A stretch of DNA of 64,000 nucleotides from Brachyhypopomus gauderio (taxonomy: Eukaryota > Chordata > Actinopteri > Gymnotiformes > Hypopomidae), in contig NC_135212.1 in the NCBI RefSeq assembly GCF_052324685.1, positions 1,661,501 to 1,725,500 on the forward strand, written 5' to 3'. The notes beneath the pieces are model-generated. The model did not search any database and was not told where the DNA came from. It worked only from the letters and a program-made list of their open reading frames with translations. Positions 23,401 to 33,130 of this stretch are shown piece after piece; positions within the stretch are counted from its first letter, which is position 1, and each line of letters opens with the position of its first letter. The position numbers and the translations under genes are program-made.

Positions 23401-23999
23401 CGTTATAAACATGTATATATCGCTGTAGTTATGAAACTACAGTAATGTAGGTTTACGTTATAAACTACATTAATGTAAGTTAACGTTATAAACATGTATA
23501 TATCGCTGTAGTTATGAAACTACAGTAATGTAGGTTTACGTTATAAACTACAGTAATGTAAGTTAACGTTATAAACATGTATATATCGCTGTAGTTATGA
23601 AACTACAGTAATGTAGGTTTACGTTATAAACTACAGTAATGTAAGTTAACGTTATAAACATGTATATATCGCTGTAGTTATGAAACTACAGTAATGTAGG
23701 TTTACGTTATAAACTACAGTAATGTAAGTTAACGTTATAAACATGTATATATCGCTGTAGTTATGAAACTACAGTAATGTAGGTTTACGTTATAAACTAC
23801 AGTAATGTAAGTTAACGTTATAAACATGTATATATCGCTGTAGTTATGAAACTAGAACAGCTGCTTCAGCCACTAGTGTAAAGAAGCGTCCGGTTAGACG
23901 CCAACGTTACACATAAACATTAGGGTTTCATACCAAATTATTCCCTCGTAACACAGTTACGTGTATCGGGATGCCAACCGCTCCTTGATGAGGGTCCAT
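10711..23999 (-). CDS. cfap70: Cilia- and flagella-associated protein 70 (26 exons, 1083 aa)
   Basis: CFAP70 (formerly TTC18) is an axonemal protein linked to ciliary and sperm motility. Minus-strand exons: 23934-23999, 22101-22275, 21702-21800, 21273-21385, 20971-21144, 20502-20684, 20257-20351, 19845-19947, 19416-19553, 18088-18246, 16186-16260, 15991-16082, 15823-15883, 15422-15616, 14682-14813, 14255-14380, 14037-14170, 13782-13897, 13470-13670, 13053-13228, 12818-12970, 11599-11760, 11415-11504, 11073-11174, 10930-10977, 10711-10794. They sum to 3252 nt in one frame. Diagnostic segments are [14 protein letters not shown] near the N terminus, [55 protein letters not shown] and a C-terminal VGFGNP. 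From about residue 620 onward tetratricopeptide repeats dominate. Exon 15 uses a weak donor (GTTCTG), and the starts of exons 4, 10 and 20 are the least certain. Length is close to human (about 1120 aa). Confidence 0.93.
12237..12778. mobile_element. Fold-back MITE with ~190-bp inverted arms in a cfap70 intron
   Basis: The two halves of this 542-bp segment are near-perfect inverted copies: GTCAAAATAGGTCCTAAAG at 12242 returns as its reverse complement near 12755-12775, and the match continues inward to about 12430/12590. The segment is flanked by the 10-bp direct repeat ATAGCCTACT (12227-12236 and 12779-12788). Long arms with a 9-10-bp target duplication suggest a Mutator-like non-autonomous element. 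No transposase is present. The right end lies 29 bp from the donor of exon 21 (12818). Confidence 0.8.
14580..14660. repeat. 14-bp tandem repeat just downstream of the cfap70 exon 15 donor
   Basis: Five to six degenerate copies of GCGGGACGTTACAG occur in tandem. The array starts about 20 bases inside the intron that follows exon 15, whose donor is the weak GTTCTG. Confidence 0.8.
14829..14904. repeat. (CA)n microsatellite upstream of the cfap70 exon 15 acceptor
   Basis: About 76 bp of pure CA (TG on the coding strand) ends 15 nt before the exon 15 acceptor at 14814, leaving only a short ordinary acceptor segment between them. Confidence 0.95.
15291..15421. repeat. Duplicated and inverted fragments of cfap70 TPR exon 22 inside intron 14
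   Basis: On the plus strand 15291-15320 copies a piece of exon 22 (coding sense, with an internal deletion). Positions 15322-15368 are the same exon region in the opposite sense, so 15291-15309 and 15322-15340 form a 19-bp hairpin with one mismatch. A 46-bp unit containing a splice donor is then tandemly repeated up to 15421, abutting the real exon 14 donor. The source exon lies at 11599-11760. Confidence 0.8.
15735..15813. repeat. (GT)n microsatellite after the cfap70 exon 13 donor
   Basis: About 78 bp of GT, with one TTTG interruption, starts roughly 10 nt inside the intron that follows exon 13 (donor at 15822). Confidence 0.95.
16500..17096. repeat. Long interrupted (GT)n array in cfap70 intron 10
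   Basis: About 450 bp of GT dinucleotides (16500-16948) are broken by regularly recurring GAGAATGAGTGTG blocks, which shows that dinucleotide expansion was combined with larger-unit duplication. A second GT run lies at 17058-17096. Apparent Cys-Val and His-Thr proteins on the two strands are artefacts of this array. Confidence 0.95.
17495..17925 (+). mobile_element. Possible solo LTR in cfap70 intron 10
   Basis: The segment opens TGTTACGGG, contains a TATA-like TCTATATAAG (17770) and a polyadenylation-like TAATAAACTT (17861), and then a CA-ending tail. That is the layout of a retrotransposon LTR. I could not find a matching target-site duplication, so both ends are approximate and the call is tentative. 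Confidence 0.4.
18891..19185 (+). mobile_element. Solo LTR with 5-bp target duplication in cfap70 intron 9
   Basis: The 295-bp segment begins TGTCACGG and ends CCCGTCACA, giving TG...CA inverted termini. It is flanked on both sides by TCTTG (18886-18890 and 19186-19190). Internally it has a CCTATATATG TATA-like box near 19021 and a TATTAAAC polyadenylation-like motif near 19115. No internal retrotransposon sequence remains, so this is a solo LTR left by recombination. The family was not identified. Confidence 0.82.
20356..20428. repeat. (CA)n microsatellite abutting the cfap70 exon 7 acceptor
   Basis: On the coding strand this is an uninterrupted (TG)n tract of about 73 bp that runs directly into GGCAG, the exon 7 splice acceptor. 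No ordinary polypyrimidine tract lies between them. Confidence 0.95.
22276..23862. repeat. 1.6-kb minisatellite with higher-order structure, cfap70 intron 1
   Basis: Two monomer types alternate. The 28-bp A-type centres on the near-palindrome CTACAGTAATGTAG followed by GTTAACGTT. The ~28-30-bp B-type contains ACATGTATATATCGCT. The left two thirds are irregular. From 23341 to 23862 an 83-bp unit (A, A', B) repeats at exact 83-bp spacing six times (starts at 23341, 23424, 23507, 23590, 23673, 23756), nearly without change. This is a recently amplified higher-order repeat. It fills almost all of the first intron. Confidence 0.93.
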
Positions 24000-24362
24000 T
24001 ATGAACAAAAACTTGTTGAATCAAATCTTAAAACACAGTAAACAACGCTGAAAATTACAACAATGTCCGGCCAGACGTGCTCCACCATATACACGTCCCC
24101 ATAGTAACCACCCGTGGTCTCGCGAGAGTTGTGCAGATCACGTCCCGCTTCCCTCCGGTGAGAAGAGAAGAGACTTGTAGCTAGCGAGATACTTTTAATT
24201 TACCGCATTAAACACCGCTAGACGACTGTAAAGATAGACAGCTAGCCTAGCTAGGGCTGAATTAGTCTCGTCGGACAAAAGTAGCTTGCTGAATATGACA
24301 GTTAGGTTAGCTAGTGAAGGCTGAAGACCAGTTCCTAGCGTGGTTCGTGTTTACAGTCGGAC
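24000..24362. promoter_or_regulatory. Divergent promoter between cfap70 and tedc2
   Basis: The start codons of cfap70 (minus, 23999) and tedc2 (plus, 24363) are only 363 bp apart, so both transcripts must start within this CpG-containing gap. It holds GTCCCCATAGTAAC at 24095-24108, a full match to the RFX X-box pattern GTHNYY-AT-RRNAAC, and the palindrome TCTCGCGAGA at 24118-24127, a known CpG-island promoter motif. No TATA box is evident. Confidence 0.75.
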
Positions 24363-26528
24363 ATGTCTGCTGGGTTCATCAGTGAAGCCATCAACATGTG
24401 CAAGATGGAAGAGGCGAAGCTGAACGACACGATCCAACAGTACAAAAACATGTTGTGCTCCATGTAAGTGTCGTGTTTTTAGCACATGGTGGGTGTACAT
24501 ACTCTTTCGGGAGAAATAACGTAGATGGCTTGTTTGTGTTTTACTAGGAAAACACTTCTGAAAGACACTGAACCAGAAGAGTCACCCCGCCTTAACTCCA
24601 AAGATGAAGGTAAAAGAGAACCATAGTGAACCACAGTACTGTTCATGGGGTTCAGCTACTTTAGCAAACTCTCCCTTTACCCAGCTAACCTCACCACATT
24701 AACATATACATCATTTTATAATGAATATTTAGAATTATGCATATATTGTGTATTATAATGACCAAATGCTGTTTATTATTTTCCTTTTTGTTATTGGCCA
24801 GACATTCCTCTGCAAGAGAAGCAAGAGCTTGAGTTATTAGACCAAGTTCTGGAAAAGGCTCTGAAGATTCGCTGCAGCTCTGTAGTGACCAGAGACCGTG
24901 GTGCAGATGTTGGAGAAAAACTCCATGGTGGCTTGAAGGGCCGGTGTACGACTGTCAGTAAGGTGTCCGTTAGTGACGTGGATAAAAGAAAGATCCCCAA
25001 ATCATCTTACTGGAGTACACAAGGGAACCGTCAGCAGAATGGAGGATTGTTGAGGCCTGTTGCTGTCAGGGGAGGTGTGTCTACACATCCTGTTAAGAGA
25101 GGAGCTTCAGGTCGTCATGCCACCAAAGGGAAACGGTTGTCCACAACCCCAGCTCCAGCACAGGGCTCTGGAGACCCTGCCCAGAACACGTCACATGCGA
25201 CTCATTCCACAGACTCTGTAATGGAGAAAATCACCTTAAATCCTCCTTCTCTTGAACAGAGGGCATCTCCTTTAGACAAGGGGGAGTTAAAAACAAGTCC
25301 ATTGTCATGTCCAAAAGAGCAATGGTGAGATGAACCTCAGCTTTTTATGAAAAATAAACAGCTCCTTGTTGGAAACCCAAAGTAATTCTTGATGTGTTTG
25401 TGTGTCAGGGTGACTTCTACTTTATTACCTGTGTGGAGAACACAAAGGGCCCAAAAGGACAGGTTAGTTTTATGTTCAAAATATGATCATTTTGATATAA
25501 GCCCATCTATTGACCTCAAGCTTCATTACATTAAGCATTTTTCTCCATCTAAATATATAAAATGTGACATAATTTGCATCTATTTCACTAGAATGTGGAA
25601 CAAGGTCTTGAGCACACACTCAAAGCCTGTTCCAGAGAGAGACCACTTTAAGGAGAGACTTATCAGCACCGTATCCTTGCAAAAAATGGCACTAGATAAA
25701 GTGCTATTTTGTTTTGTTTTCAAAGAGAAGAAAGTTAATACTGCACACAAAAAAATGTTAGCTAGCATTGCTAAGCAGTCTTCAGAGGGGGCATTTGCAG
25801 GACAGGATATCATAGTGCCTTGAACCACCTTGGTTTTAGACCATTTGAAATTGGGGGTCAGAATGGGGCTGTTAGAGAACACAATGTTAGAGGGGCTAAT
25901 TATTGGTTTAGGAATTTGGTAATAATGAGTCAAAGTTAGCTTTAGGCAGTTAGCATCATGCAAACATCATCATCATGCTAATTAGGTGCTGTTCCCCATG
26001 CCAGATAGAATATTCAGCTTTCAAGAGGCAGAGGGTGAAGAACAGTATGGTATAATTATTCTGAAGGACAACTGTTTTGTCTGGGCTCCTTGACCCATTG
26101 TTTCACCAGTTCCACACAGAACAGCCGTCTGCTGTGTCAGCGGTGAAGGACTCGGAGCTGGACACTCTCACACGACTGGGGCTGGATCTGACTCACTGCT
26201 ACCACGCTGTGCTCCAGGGCCGGCCGCCTTTCGCAGCCTGCGTGTTGGGCAGGGATCCAGGTACCAGATCTATGAAGAACAGACTGGGGGCGAGAGAGAG
26301 AGAGAGAGAGTTATTAAAGAGATTGTCAGAGTTTACAGACGTGTGTAGGAGGAGAGACAGATATGAGCAGTGAGACCGTGGGGACTGATGTGACGTGCAG
26401 TTAAAAGGTTTCAGACTCCTCGTTTAAAGAATAATTGATCTAAAGGTCCCATTTTCTTTAATGCCAGAGCAATGATGTGATGGATTATTCTGACCGATAT
26501 TGCAAGGCAGTGTTTCTCCAGCAGTGAC

Positions 26529-26583
<55 letters not shown>

Positions 26584-28176
26584 AGAAACGTCAATGGAGA
26601 GGGAGTATGAATCTCTGCTAATGCTGGAGGGTCTGGAAGGAATGATTGCTAATGTCATTAAGCGTGCCGACTACCTTAAAAAAGGTATGTAAAACATGCT
26701 GTAATGGGGCATATTAAAACAGCATCAGTGTGAGCTGGTGCTATATTTGGCGTCCTTTGGGACAGGTTGGGAGTCCCATGTTAATGCAGCTCTTTTCTTC
26801 TGTGCTTGCCCCACTGATTTTACTAATTTGTCACAGACTTTTACATTTATAAACAAATCCCATTATTTTTAATGCTGGAATTTTCTCTGTGTTCCAAGGA
26901 AATCTACAAACAAACAACTCAGAAAATCCTGAGCAAGTCGTACATACAGCATCTTACATCTAAACATAGATATGAGGAATTGGTCATTATCAGCACTCTG
27001 TTTTTGCAATTATCTTTCCAATCCTGATTATCTTGGACGTAGGCGTACTTTGTGAAGGAGGTTTTATTTCACTTACACTAGATATTCTTAATAAGACAAA
27101 AGGAAAAGGCAGTACTTGCAGTAAGCTGCCCTTTTGACCCCAGCTTTAGAAAGACATTTTCCCAGCTCACCAATTACTCTAAGCCCTCTCTCCTTACCAT
27201 AATATTCTACGCCCACTACTACCGAGACGTTGTTTATTATCTTGAATGCTTCATTAGTCCTGGAAGATTTGACTTCCTGCCCCTTTAAACGTGCTTTGTT
27301 TTCTTCAGAGTGGGAGAGGAGAATCGAGAGGCAGGGGGGGCCGCCGTGCGCACTGCGCTGGAGAGGTGAGCGTGCCGACCAGGGCCCGCCCCCCGACCAG
27401 GCCCCGCCCCCCGACCAGGCCCCGCCCCGCCTGCCCCCCGTCTTGACCTACAGCAGCCAGGCCGAGCTGGAGGAGCTGTCCGTGCTCCGCCTCCGTGTAA
27501 ACCAGCTGCGGTTGGAGATCCTCCTGCATCAGGTCAGAACAGAACCTCCACCTCCTACACCAGCCACCACCCACAGGCCATGACGTGGCACCATCACCTC
27601 ACAGACGGGATGTTTTAACATGGTGCCATGTAGAGTTGTGAGATCCACTGCATCACGGGTAGACAGTGTCATGGGTAAAATGGGGCTTTGCGTAGTTGCG
27701 TAGTTGAGTAGATGTTTATGTACACATGAGCTTAAGATGTCTTCAGTTCCAGTTGGGACCCTTTCCAGTGTCTCCAAACCGAACCCATTTTGAGCCTTTC
27801 CCCCCTCTGACACATTCCTTTTAAAGAAGCCCTCAGTCTCGTCCCCATGGGCACAGTAGAACATCACAAGGACTCTGCTTCTCTGGAGGAGGCATCCAGT
27901 ATCCCTCTAGGCATTGCTCCAAACGTGTAGAAAGCCAGAATTATGAATTAATGCTAATTCAGTGCTTATTAAGGCTTGTTTAGGTTTTGCTTACCGTGGT
28001 ATGCTCTTTGTTTCCTGCAGGCTATGGCTGGTACAGTCAGCGCCCATCCGATGGGCAGACAGCCCTCGCCGGGGTGTTCCAGTGCCACTGCGCTCCGTGG
28101 GGCATACTCGCTGCTTGGAGAGGGGGGCTCACAGTTTCCTACCCTGGTTTTGGACCCAGAGCCGGGTCAGACATAA
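24363..28176 (+). CDS. tedc2: Tubulin epsilon and delta complex protein 2 (9 exons, 482 aa)
   Basis: TEDC2 (C16orf59) works with TEDC1 and delta/epsilon-tubulin to stabilise centriolar triplet microtubules. Exons: 24363-24463, 24548-24609, 24802-25324, 25409-25462, 25592-25670, 26110-26260, 26586-26684, 27309-27532, 28021-28176; they total 1449 nt in one frame. Family-like segments are QELELLDQVLEKALKIR near residue 60, REYESLLMLEGLEGMIANVI near 325-345, LTYSSQAELEELSVLRLRV near 400-425 and a C-terminal YSLLGEGGSQFPTLVLD. The middle of the protein (exon 3) is low-complexity and Ser/Lys-rich. Exon 8 contains a short tandem repeat encoding PPPDQAP-like units (27385-27425). The start ATG heads the first exon downstream of the shared promoter. 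Identification rests on the conserved segments and on the ccnf neighbour. Confidence 0.88.
26530..26581. repeat. (GT)n microsatellite abutting the tedc2 exon 7 acceptor
   Basis: About 50 bp of GT runs directly into TACAG, the acceptor of exon 7. It occupies the place where a polypyrimidine tract is expected. Confidence 0.95.
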
Positions 28177-28760
28177 AAACGGCTGGCCAACAATAGCTGG
28201 CTCTCATGGGCCACAGTTACCAAACTTGACCTTGTTAGGACTCTGAGAACTAATATGAGGCCATCACCCTAAGCCCCAGTTAGACAAGATTGTTGGCGTG
28301 TGCGTGCATCTGACGGATGTTTTCTCACATGCCTCTTATCTGCTGTTTAATACTGGGAATTGAGCACAGCTGTTCAGATGAATCTCAAAGCTGCCAGCTG
28401 GTCTTTCTCTAAAAACTCTCTTATGACATTTCCTCCCCCAAAAAAGCATTTCTTTAGTAAAATGACTGGCAGTCTGTTGACTTATTACTCCCAAAATCTA
28501 AACATTTCTCACAAAGGTATTGTCAATACATGAGTGGTTTGAGTCATGTAGTGCTGAAATTTCACCAGCAGAGAGCCCTGTTTGGCTTATTTGACGATGT
28601 GAAAGTCTTAAAGACTCGCTTGATGGCACATTTTACTAATTTCCCTGCCTCCCCACGTGGACCTTTGTTATTACATAAGATTAATTAAGTGACAAATTAT
28701 GCACTGTGTACATAAAACCTGTATCTTTGCTTTTATTTTTTGTCCAAAACACATACTTCA

Positions 28761-28856
28761 AATAAAGTGTTTCAGAATACATGGCATGTGCAAACCTGGC
28801 CAGCAGGCCATATATAGACATTTCTTTAGCACTTGTGTATTTAAATGTTTAATAAA
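28761..28856 (+). terminator. Candidate poly(A) signals for tedc2
   Basis: AATAAA occurs at 28761-28766 and again at 28851-28856, about 585 and 675 bp after the stop codon. Either could end the tedc2 3' UTR. Confidence 0.45.
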
Positions 28857-28929
28857 AAAGAATTTCAATTTGTTGAAGTAATCAGGAATGTTCCGAATAC
28901 ACATATGAGGTATGTACTGTACACAGGTG

Positions 28930-28931
<2 letters not shown>

Positions 28932-28992
<61 letters not shown>
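28932..28992. repeat. (AT)n microsatellite
   Basis: About 60 bp of pure TA dinucleotide, followed by a shorter TA run at 29032-29050 after a duplicated TGAGGTATGTACT-like segment. Confidence 0.95.
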
Positions 28993-28995
<3 letters not shown>

Positions 28996-30380
28996 GTATG
29001 TACTTATTGTACACAGGTGTGAAAAGAAAAAATATATATATATATATATGTATGAAATGATTTTAAACTGCTGTATCACACTGGTGGGTGAGAGTGACTA
29101 TAAGCTGATGGGAGGGAAAATGGCTCTGATGTTTATGGGAGTCCCAGTCTCCAAGTCACAGAGAGAAGAGCAGGGTAGTTTATAGAGCAGGGTAGTTTAT
29201 AGAGCAGGGTAGTTTATAGAGCAGGGTAGTTTATTAAGCTGCAACACTATGAGTCATCGCATGGTTTGCAGTAATTCGAAAGGCTGCTTTGGCATCAGAG
29301 GAGTGTATGTGGTGCAGTCAGACCTACCCCTGGCTTGTATGAGTACCGGGCCGTTTCTAGTGCTAAAAGGGTTTATTTATGCCTGGGCTCCATCTGTGTG
29401 AGTACGCGTGCTGCTGTGTGTGGTATTGTAATGCACCGTGCCCGCGAGCAACCGACACAGGCTGCTCCAGACCGGGGGGACAGGTGGTGTGTGGCTCCCA
29501 CAGCGGGGCTGTGGGTGGGTGCCCACCTCCAGCCCCCATCCACTCCACGCTCTGACTCACCCGGGCATGTGTTCCAGGGAGCACTCCGCCCAGCTTGGAC
29601 TGACACCAGGGAGGGGGGGGGGGCACTGAGAGAGTGCAAGAAAGGAGACAAACAACAGATGAGACCCACCCACCCATTTGCGCTCATGCACCCTGGGGCA
29701 TCTGTTTTTAAGCTGTCAGACTTAACGCTTAACAAGCTTTTACTTCTGCCTCAGATCATTTGGTTTGATTCAAAATCACGAGGGTAGGACAAGAATCTGC
29801 TTAATGTGCTGGTTGTCTACTGGAAAATGTGGCCTGCCGGATTCTTGACAGCCGTAGTGAGAGGGTGGCGTGAGTCTTTATCGGTGACGTTTCAGTCCTA
29901 TAACATGAACCGAGAAGCACGAAGGCCACGTATCATCATAAAACTACATATCTGACACGCACATCAGTGCTTCCTGTCCCAGAGAGGACCAAACGGCCGA
30001 AGCCCGTCTCCACACAAACGTGTCCCTCTCTCCCCAGCCCTGGCCTTTCTCACTGCATATGGCCCTCTCGTGATCTGACCACTTCCGGCTGCGGGACTCA
30101 ACCTCGGGCTGCCGTGTTGTTTTACTCCGTGGTTTGCTGCACACATTTCTGCTTTCCTTCCTTCTCCTCCGTCTGCCACAGTCTCTGGCCCTGCCCTGCC
30201 ATGGTGGGCAAATATATCTCCTGAGGAAACTGTTCTGGGAACAACCATTCATATAGCATCCTGGAGAGATGTTTGGGCTTCAAGGAAAACATCACACACA
30301 TAGTGCTAACTGATGCAGAGTTATGGCTAGTGGTTAACGCTAATGTGATTGTGTTTTAATCTAATTGTTAAACATGTTTA

Positions 30381-30680
30381 AAGCATTACATGTTAAAGTG
30401 TTTTCTGAGTGAAGTGTTTCTGTAGTATTACATGTTAAAGTGTTTTCTGAGTGAAGTGTTTCTGTAGTATTACATGTTAAAGTGTTTTCTGAGTGAAGTA
30501 TTTCTGTAGTATTACATGTTAAAGTGTTTTCTGAGTGAAGTGTTTCTGTAGTATTACATGTTAAAGTGTTTTCTGAGTGAAGTGTTTCTGTAGTATTACA
30601 TGTTAAAGTGTTTTCTGAGTGAAGTGTTTCTGTAGTATTACATGTTAAAGTGTTTTCTGAGTGAAGTGTTTCTGTAGTAT
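30381..30680. repeat. 42-bp minisatellite, about 7 copies
   Basis: A unit beginning TGTAGTATTACATGTTAAAG recurs at exact 42-bp spacing (30421, 30463, 30505, 30547, 30589, 30631, 30673) with almost no divergence. Confidence 0.95.
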
Positions 30681-32380
30681 TATCCAGCAGCGAGGTGAAG
30701 AGCTGTTACTGCAGAAGGTCCTAATAATTCACTCAAACATCGACTACCATTCCTACCCACCCATCCCCCACCTAGCTCTCTCCCTCTCTCTTTATCTCTC
30801 TCTCCATCTCTCCTTCTCTTTCCCCCTTTCTTTGTCTCTCCATCTCTTTCTCTCCCCTCTCTTCCTCTCTCTCCCTCTCTCTCCCTCCACGTCATGCTGG
30901 CATATCCACCTATCTCCTGCATCTTTCTTTTTTTTAGTATTATTTTTTTTTACCCTCCCACATAACCAAGTCTTCGCTAGCTTGGACTTAAAGCCAACGG
31001 CGTTGAGTCATCCCTGTCATCAATTAACCCAGCGTTTGTGCACATCAGTCTATTTCCCCCTGCTAGGTCGGCCACGCGGCAAGACAATCCCAGCCAAACG
31101 ATGCCTCCCGCCACTGTGGGTCTGGAACCAGTTAGCGGGGGGTGGGGGTTTGGGGTGTTCAACAACTCGTCATGTCCTGTTCCATTCAAAGCTTTGCCCT
31201 AAATGTTACGGCAGCGTAAATACTTTGTGCTGATGTACAAAAAAGTTGATGGAAGCCACTTCATTATTGCACGGTCTGAAATTTCAATCTATTCAACATT
31301 CAAATTTCACTTGAATGTGTTTAATTGAGGCTTTCATTTCACCTCCTGGTGCTGGCGGTCTTTTGTGAGTGACAGAGAGCTGCAGAATGTGGTGTTTTGT
31401 TAGTGCATCACACCGTAACCTAACACAACTCTGGGTCGGGAGGCACGTTCTTGCGTCATATTGTACATACCTAGAGGGGCATGGAATATGAGACACATAC
31501 AGTCTACATCTTTATAAATGTTATGTTTAACATAACATGTTATTTTTTTTCTGTCAGAAACAGCTATTAATTCGGAAGGATGCACATGGCCTCAAATTGT
31601 GGCCCCATGTGAGCTCTGTCTTTTAGGTGTTAGACCTTCTGTGTTTTCAGTCTGAAACGACCAACCAGGAGTTATTGGTGGTGTAGATATTTGTCAGTGT
31701 GACCTCGATAGAGTAATTGTAACAAATACAGCCATTTGTAATGTACAGTTCACGCAGCAATGCACTGCCATCACTGTGTTTTACGCCGATGCTGATCATG
31801 TGACATGATCTGTGACTTCGAGTTAATCTTCACCTTTGTGGGGACAGAAAAAAAAGACCTGAGAGTCCAGACGGAAGAAGGTTGGTGGAACTGCGTGAGT
31901 GTCCATATGGAGTCGCTTTTACAGGCATTTGGCCGACCGCCTTTGTGTGCTGCAGTGTGGGTGGGTGTGGGTATGTGGGCGCGTGTGTGTGTGATCGAGT
32001 GTGTGAAGTATGGAGAGATTCGTTGGCTATGCAGAAAGTGTGCAGATCCCAGCCATGTGCTACTGTGTTCAGGCCACAGACAGGGTGAAGCAAAGCTCTC
32101 CCGCGGAGTCCCTTGCGTTCGATACCAAGCAAAGCTGAAAATGTGCTTGGGGATTTCAGGCCTTGACACAGTATTCTTTTTTGTATAAAGCAATCAGTCT
32201 TTCATATGACCTGTTACATTTCCTGTGGGATTGAGCTATTCTCCTGTTGTAAATGGGGGGATTACGCCAGGGACCCCCAAGAAGCCAGATGAAGGCGGAG
32301 GAGCCGTGACTCTGGAATGATTCCCCCCACCCTGCTCCTTCCTGCTCACCCTCCACTCTGCAGCCCCCTGCTCTGCCATT

Positions 32381-32500
32381 TGACGTCACACTTCAGCAGC
32401 GACCAATCAGCTCCTCCGTCCTGCCCCCTCACTGTTCCTTCACTCCGCCCCCTGCCTTTGGCAGATTAAATACCCACACGCAGCCCTGTTGGGAGGGCGT
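32381..32500 (+). promoter_or_regulatory. Promoter of the TMEM100-like gene
   Basis: Within 120 bp there is a perfect CRE palindrome TGACGTCA (32381-32388), a CCAAT box (32403-32407), two CCGCCCC/CTGCCCC GC-type boxes and a TATA-like TTAAATA (32466-32472). The start site would then fall near 32495-32500, giving a 5' UTR of roughly 245 nt. This compact arrangement is typical of a regulated, TATA-containing promoter. Confidence 0.6.
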
Positions 32501-32743
32501 TCAGCGTGCTGCTGATTCACAACGCAGACCAGTGTAACGCAGGACGGCGGAGAGAGAGAGAGAGGGACCGTGACTGAATTTCCATCTTGCTGGATCACGT
32601 CCATCACGCGTTCTTCTTCCTCTCTCCCTCTCTGGCCTCTTTAAGGCTCCATTTCTCACTCTCCTCCAGCCAGTGCTGGTTTCTAAGAGCGAGTCAGAGG
32701 ATCCCTGCCTGGCTTCAGCCCTGAGGCTTCCAGCCTTTTGACA

Positions 32744-33130
32744 ATGGGCTGCTCAGCGGGGCGCCTGGCGTGCCAGCACCAGCCCCCCGCGACCTCCACC
32801 ACGGAGGGCTGCGCTCAGGACGGGGGAGCCAAAGTCCCGGAGGTGCTGTCTTCCCTGGAGAGGCTCTCGCAAGCCACGGGGGGGATGGAGAAGTCCTGGT
32901 ACCGCTGCATCTTCCCCTTCGGCATCATCTCGCTGGTGATCGGTGTGGCCGGCACCGGAGTGACCTACACCTACAACGACCTCCCTCAGACCAAGGTGGT
33001 GTCGGTGGTCCTGCTCGTTGCCGGGGTGGTCCTGGTGCTGATGGCTTCCGCCTGCTGGACGGCCCACAAGAAGAAACGGCGGAAAAAGAAGGAGGCGTGC
33101 CCCTTCAGCAGTGAGCAGTGTCCCCTCTGA
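32744..33130 (+). CDS. TMEM100-like two-pass membrane protein (single exon, 128 aa)
   Basis: The ATG at 32744 starts a 128-residue protein with no intron. Residues ~50-75 and ~80-102 are two hydrophobic segments, followed by a basic tail (KKKRRKKK). The block ATGGMEKSWYRCIFPFG lines up with the conserved ATGG-E-S-YRCI-PF block that precedes the first membrane segment in vertebrate TMEM100. The VTYTYND turn and the SACW end of the second segment also match. TMEM100 acts in ALK1/BMP9-dependent vascular development and in TRPA1-TRPV1 modulation. Family membership looks solid, but orthology to human TMEM100 (on another chromosome, 17q) is not established, so no symbol is given. A TTG codon six bases upstream is in frame but is not a plausible start. 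Confidence 0.78.
   Translation: MGCSAGRLACQHQPPATSTTEGCAQDGGAKVPEVLSSLERLSQATGGMEKSWYRCIFPFGIISLVIGVAGTGVTYTYNDLPQTKVVSVVLLVAGVVLVLMASACWTAHKKKRRKKKEACPFSSEQCPL

Larger units (their letters stand above)
28857..32380. other. Intergenic region between tedc2 and the TMEM100-like gene
   Basis: No gene is recognised here. The region holds an (AT)n tract (28932-28992), a 17-bp tandem repeat GAGCAGGGTAGTTTATA in about four copies (29168-29234), a G-run near 29610, a 42-bp minisatellite (30381-30680) and a polypyrimidine stretch (30775-30900). Several GC-rich open frames (for example 29335-29787, 31805-32188) have no family resemblance. Confidence 0.6.

Noticed and set aside
22276-23862. Regularly spaced repeats resembling a CRISPR array
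   Set aside because: The 'spacers' are themselves repeats, the context is a vertebrate intron, and no cas gene exists; it is a minisatellite with higher-order structure.
25389-25823. 144-residue open frame in tedc2
   Set aside because: It reads through tedc2 exons 4 and 5 and the introns around them; the spliced model explains the coding parts.
30381-30680. 42-bp regular repeats as possible CRISPR or regulatory array
   Set aside because: The units are directly adjacent with no unique spacers; ordinary minisatellite.
30661-31233. 190-residue Leu/Ser/Pro-rich open frame
   Set aside because: Its core is a simple (CTCTCT)n polypyrimidine stretch; no conserved sequence on either side.
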